Shown: one piece after another, positions 31,782 through 32,488 of the stretch | Position numbering within the stretch: position 1 is the first letter of the stretch | Layout of the letters: every line of letters starts with the position of its first letter | Assembly: GCA_029240815.1 (NCBI GenBank) | Contig: JARDZO010000023.1 | Span: 1 to 32,488 of the forward strand | Source: Brevibacillus sp. | GTDB lineage: Bacteria > Bacillota > Bacilli > Brevibacillales > Brevibacillaceae | Length of the DNA: 32,488 nucleotides | Direction: 5' to 3' | Position numbers and translations under genes: made by a program | Notes under the pieces: generated by a model | What the model saw: only the letters and a program-made list of their open reading frames with translations | Told to the model about the DNA's origin: nothing | The model's database searches: none

Positions 31782-32488
31782 CGTAGTTGGATCTTCGACT
31801 GTCGTATTGGCTTCTTTGGTAGTAGCTGGTTGAAGGGCTTCCTGAATAAAAGCTTGGACTTGATCAACATCCGGTACAAGAACGGAGCCTGCCCGGTGCG
31901 ATTCATGGAACATGCCCATCGGTGGAAGCTGGTGCTTTCCTGGATTTTGCGTGTTGAGATTCAATCCCAATGAGGACAGCTTCAGCATATCCATCGTACC
32001 GATGTTTGTCTGGACGTATGGTGTCACTTCTTTCAAAATCGAAGGCATTTGGATCAGAGTCGTACCCTTTTTCATCTGATCTGCTACTGCGGCCAACAAT
32101 TTACGCTGACGCTCGGTACGCGTATAATCGGAGGTGGCATCATGACGGAAACGCACGTATTGCAGAGCTTTATTTCCGTCCAGCTGCTGAACACCCTTTT
32201 TCAGATTAATATCGTACACGCCTTTATCCGTAGGATCGTGGTAGTACATATTTTTCTCCACATCCAGCTCGACGCCGCCCACGGAGTCAATCAATGCTTT
32301 GAAGCCTTCAAAATCAGTAATGACATAGCGATCAACAGGCAAGCCAGTAAACTGACTGACGGTCTTCATCGCCAGCTCTGGGCCGCCATCGACAATCGCT
32401 GAATTGATACGCGAACTGCCGTTACCCGGAATGTCTACATACGTATCCCGCAGGATCGAGAACAGATCGTATCGCTTGCTGACCGGAT
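31764..32488 (-). CDS. LytR-CpsA-Psr family wall-polymer ligase, 3' part
   Basis: The frame is open to the window edge, giving 241 C-terminal residues; an internal ATG at 32369 is not the true start. LCP-family blocks in order: LRDTYVDIPGNGSSRIN near the edge, GGPELAMKTVSQFTGLPVDR, YVITDFEGFKALIDSVGGVE, and the Arg-rich ALQYVRFRHDATSDYTRTER that contacts the polyprenyl-phosphate. It ends with a Thr-rich tail. LCP proteins transfer teichoic acid or other polymers from lipid carriers to peptidoglycan on the outer membrane face. The missing N-terminus should hold a signal-anchor helix. It is upstream of, and in the same direction as, the germination operon, but a strong terminator separates them. 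Confidence 0.92.
   Translation of the reverse strand, partial: PVSKRYDLFSILRDTYVDIPGNGSSRINSAIVDGGPELAMKTVSQFTGLPVDRYVITDFEGFKALIDSVGGVELDVEKNMYYHDPTDKGVYDINLKKGVQQLDGNKALQYVRFRHDATSDYTRTERQRKLLAAVADQMKKGTTLIQMPSILKEVTPYVQTNIGTMDMLKLSSLGLNLNTQNPGKHQLPPMGMFHESHRAGSVLVPDVDQVQAFIQEALQPATTKEANTTVEDPTTSSTPQ

Noticed and set aside
1..32488. CRISPR arrays, tRNA or rRNA genes, transposases, integrases
   Set aside because: No regularly spaced repeats with unique spacers, no clover-leaf or rRNA sequence, and no recombinase motifs were seen.

Overview
The window looks like chromosomal DNA of an endospore-forming, Gram-positive member of the Bacillota, most likely Brevibacillus or another Paenibacillaceae. 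The reasons are a gerA-gerB-gerC germinant receptor operon, a GerMN lipoprotein, an S-box (SAM-I) riboswitch, 11-nt-phased PhoP boxes, strong AGGAGG-type ribosome sites with frequent GTG and TTG starts, many lipoboxes, and a roughly 50% GC composition judged by eye. No tRNA, rRNA, CRISPR array, transposase or phage gene was seen. The genus is an inference.

Layout from left to right. A gene fragment (1-67, minus) is followed by a three-gene minus-strand operon (2789 to 163) for a GMC-type FAD dehydrogenase, its small subunit and a four-helix membrane protein. Next come an ArsB-type anion permease (4208 to 2916) and a phosphate-import block: pstS-pstC-pstA-pstB (11089 to 7387), then a chemoreceptor on the opposite strand (5287-7311), then a second pstB (5077 to 4325) with its own apparent Pho boxes. 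The simplest reading is that a chemoreceptor cassette split an ancestral pstSCAB1B2 operon. A decayed DUF378 fragment abuts the pstS promoter.

Between 11386 and 16120 lie cell-envelope and sporulation-type genes: a GerMN lipoprotein with an N-acetylmuramoyl-L-alanine amidase, a secreted M28 aminopeptidase, and two small hypothetical genes. From 16264 to 24814 are three paralogous OppA-type peptide-binding lipoproteins with no permease or ATPase genes beside them. Among them sit a two-gene plus-strand unit (a TIR/CAP12-like protein translationally coupled to an 81-residue protein) and an AraC-type regulator. An 18-bp inverted repeat brackets the middle oppA. The secreted aminopeptidase and the peptide-binding proteins fit a protein-scavenging lifestyle.

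The right end carries the methionine importer metN-metI-metQ under a SAM-I riboswitch (27812 to 25005), the germinant receptor operon (31683 to 27949), and the 3' part of a LytR-CpsA-Psr gene running off the window.

The most interesting candidate is the TIR protein with an unassigned C-terminal domain and its 4-nt-overlapping small partner (20904-22156). It looks like a compact, possibly undescribed NAD-targeting or nucleotide-sensing defence module. That function is inferred from family resemblance and gene layout only.
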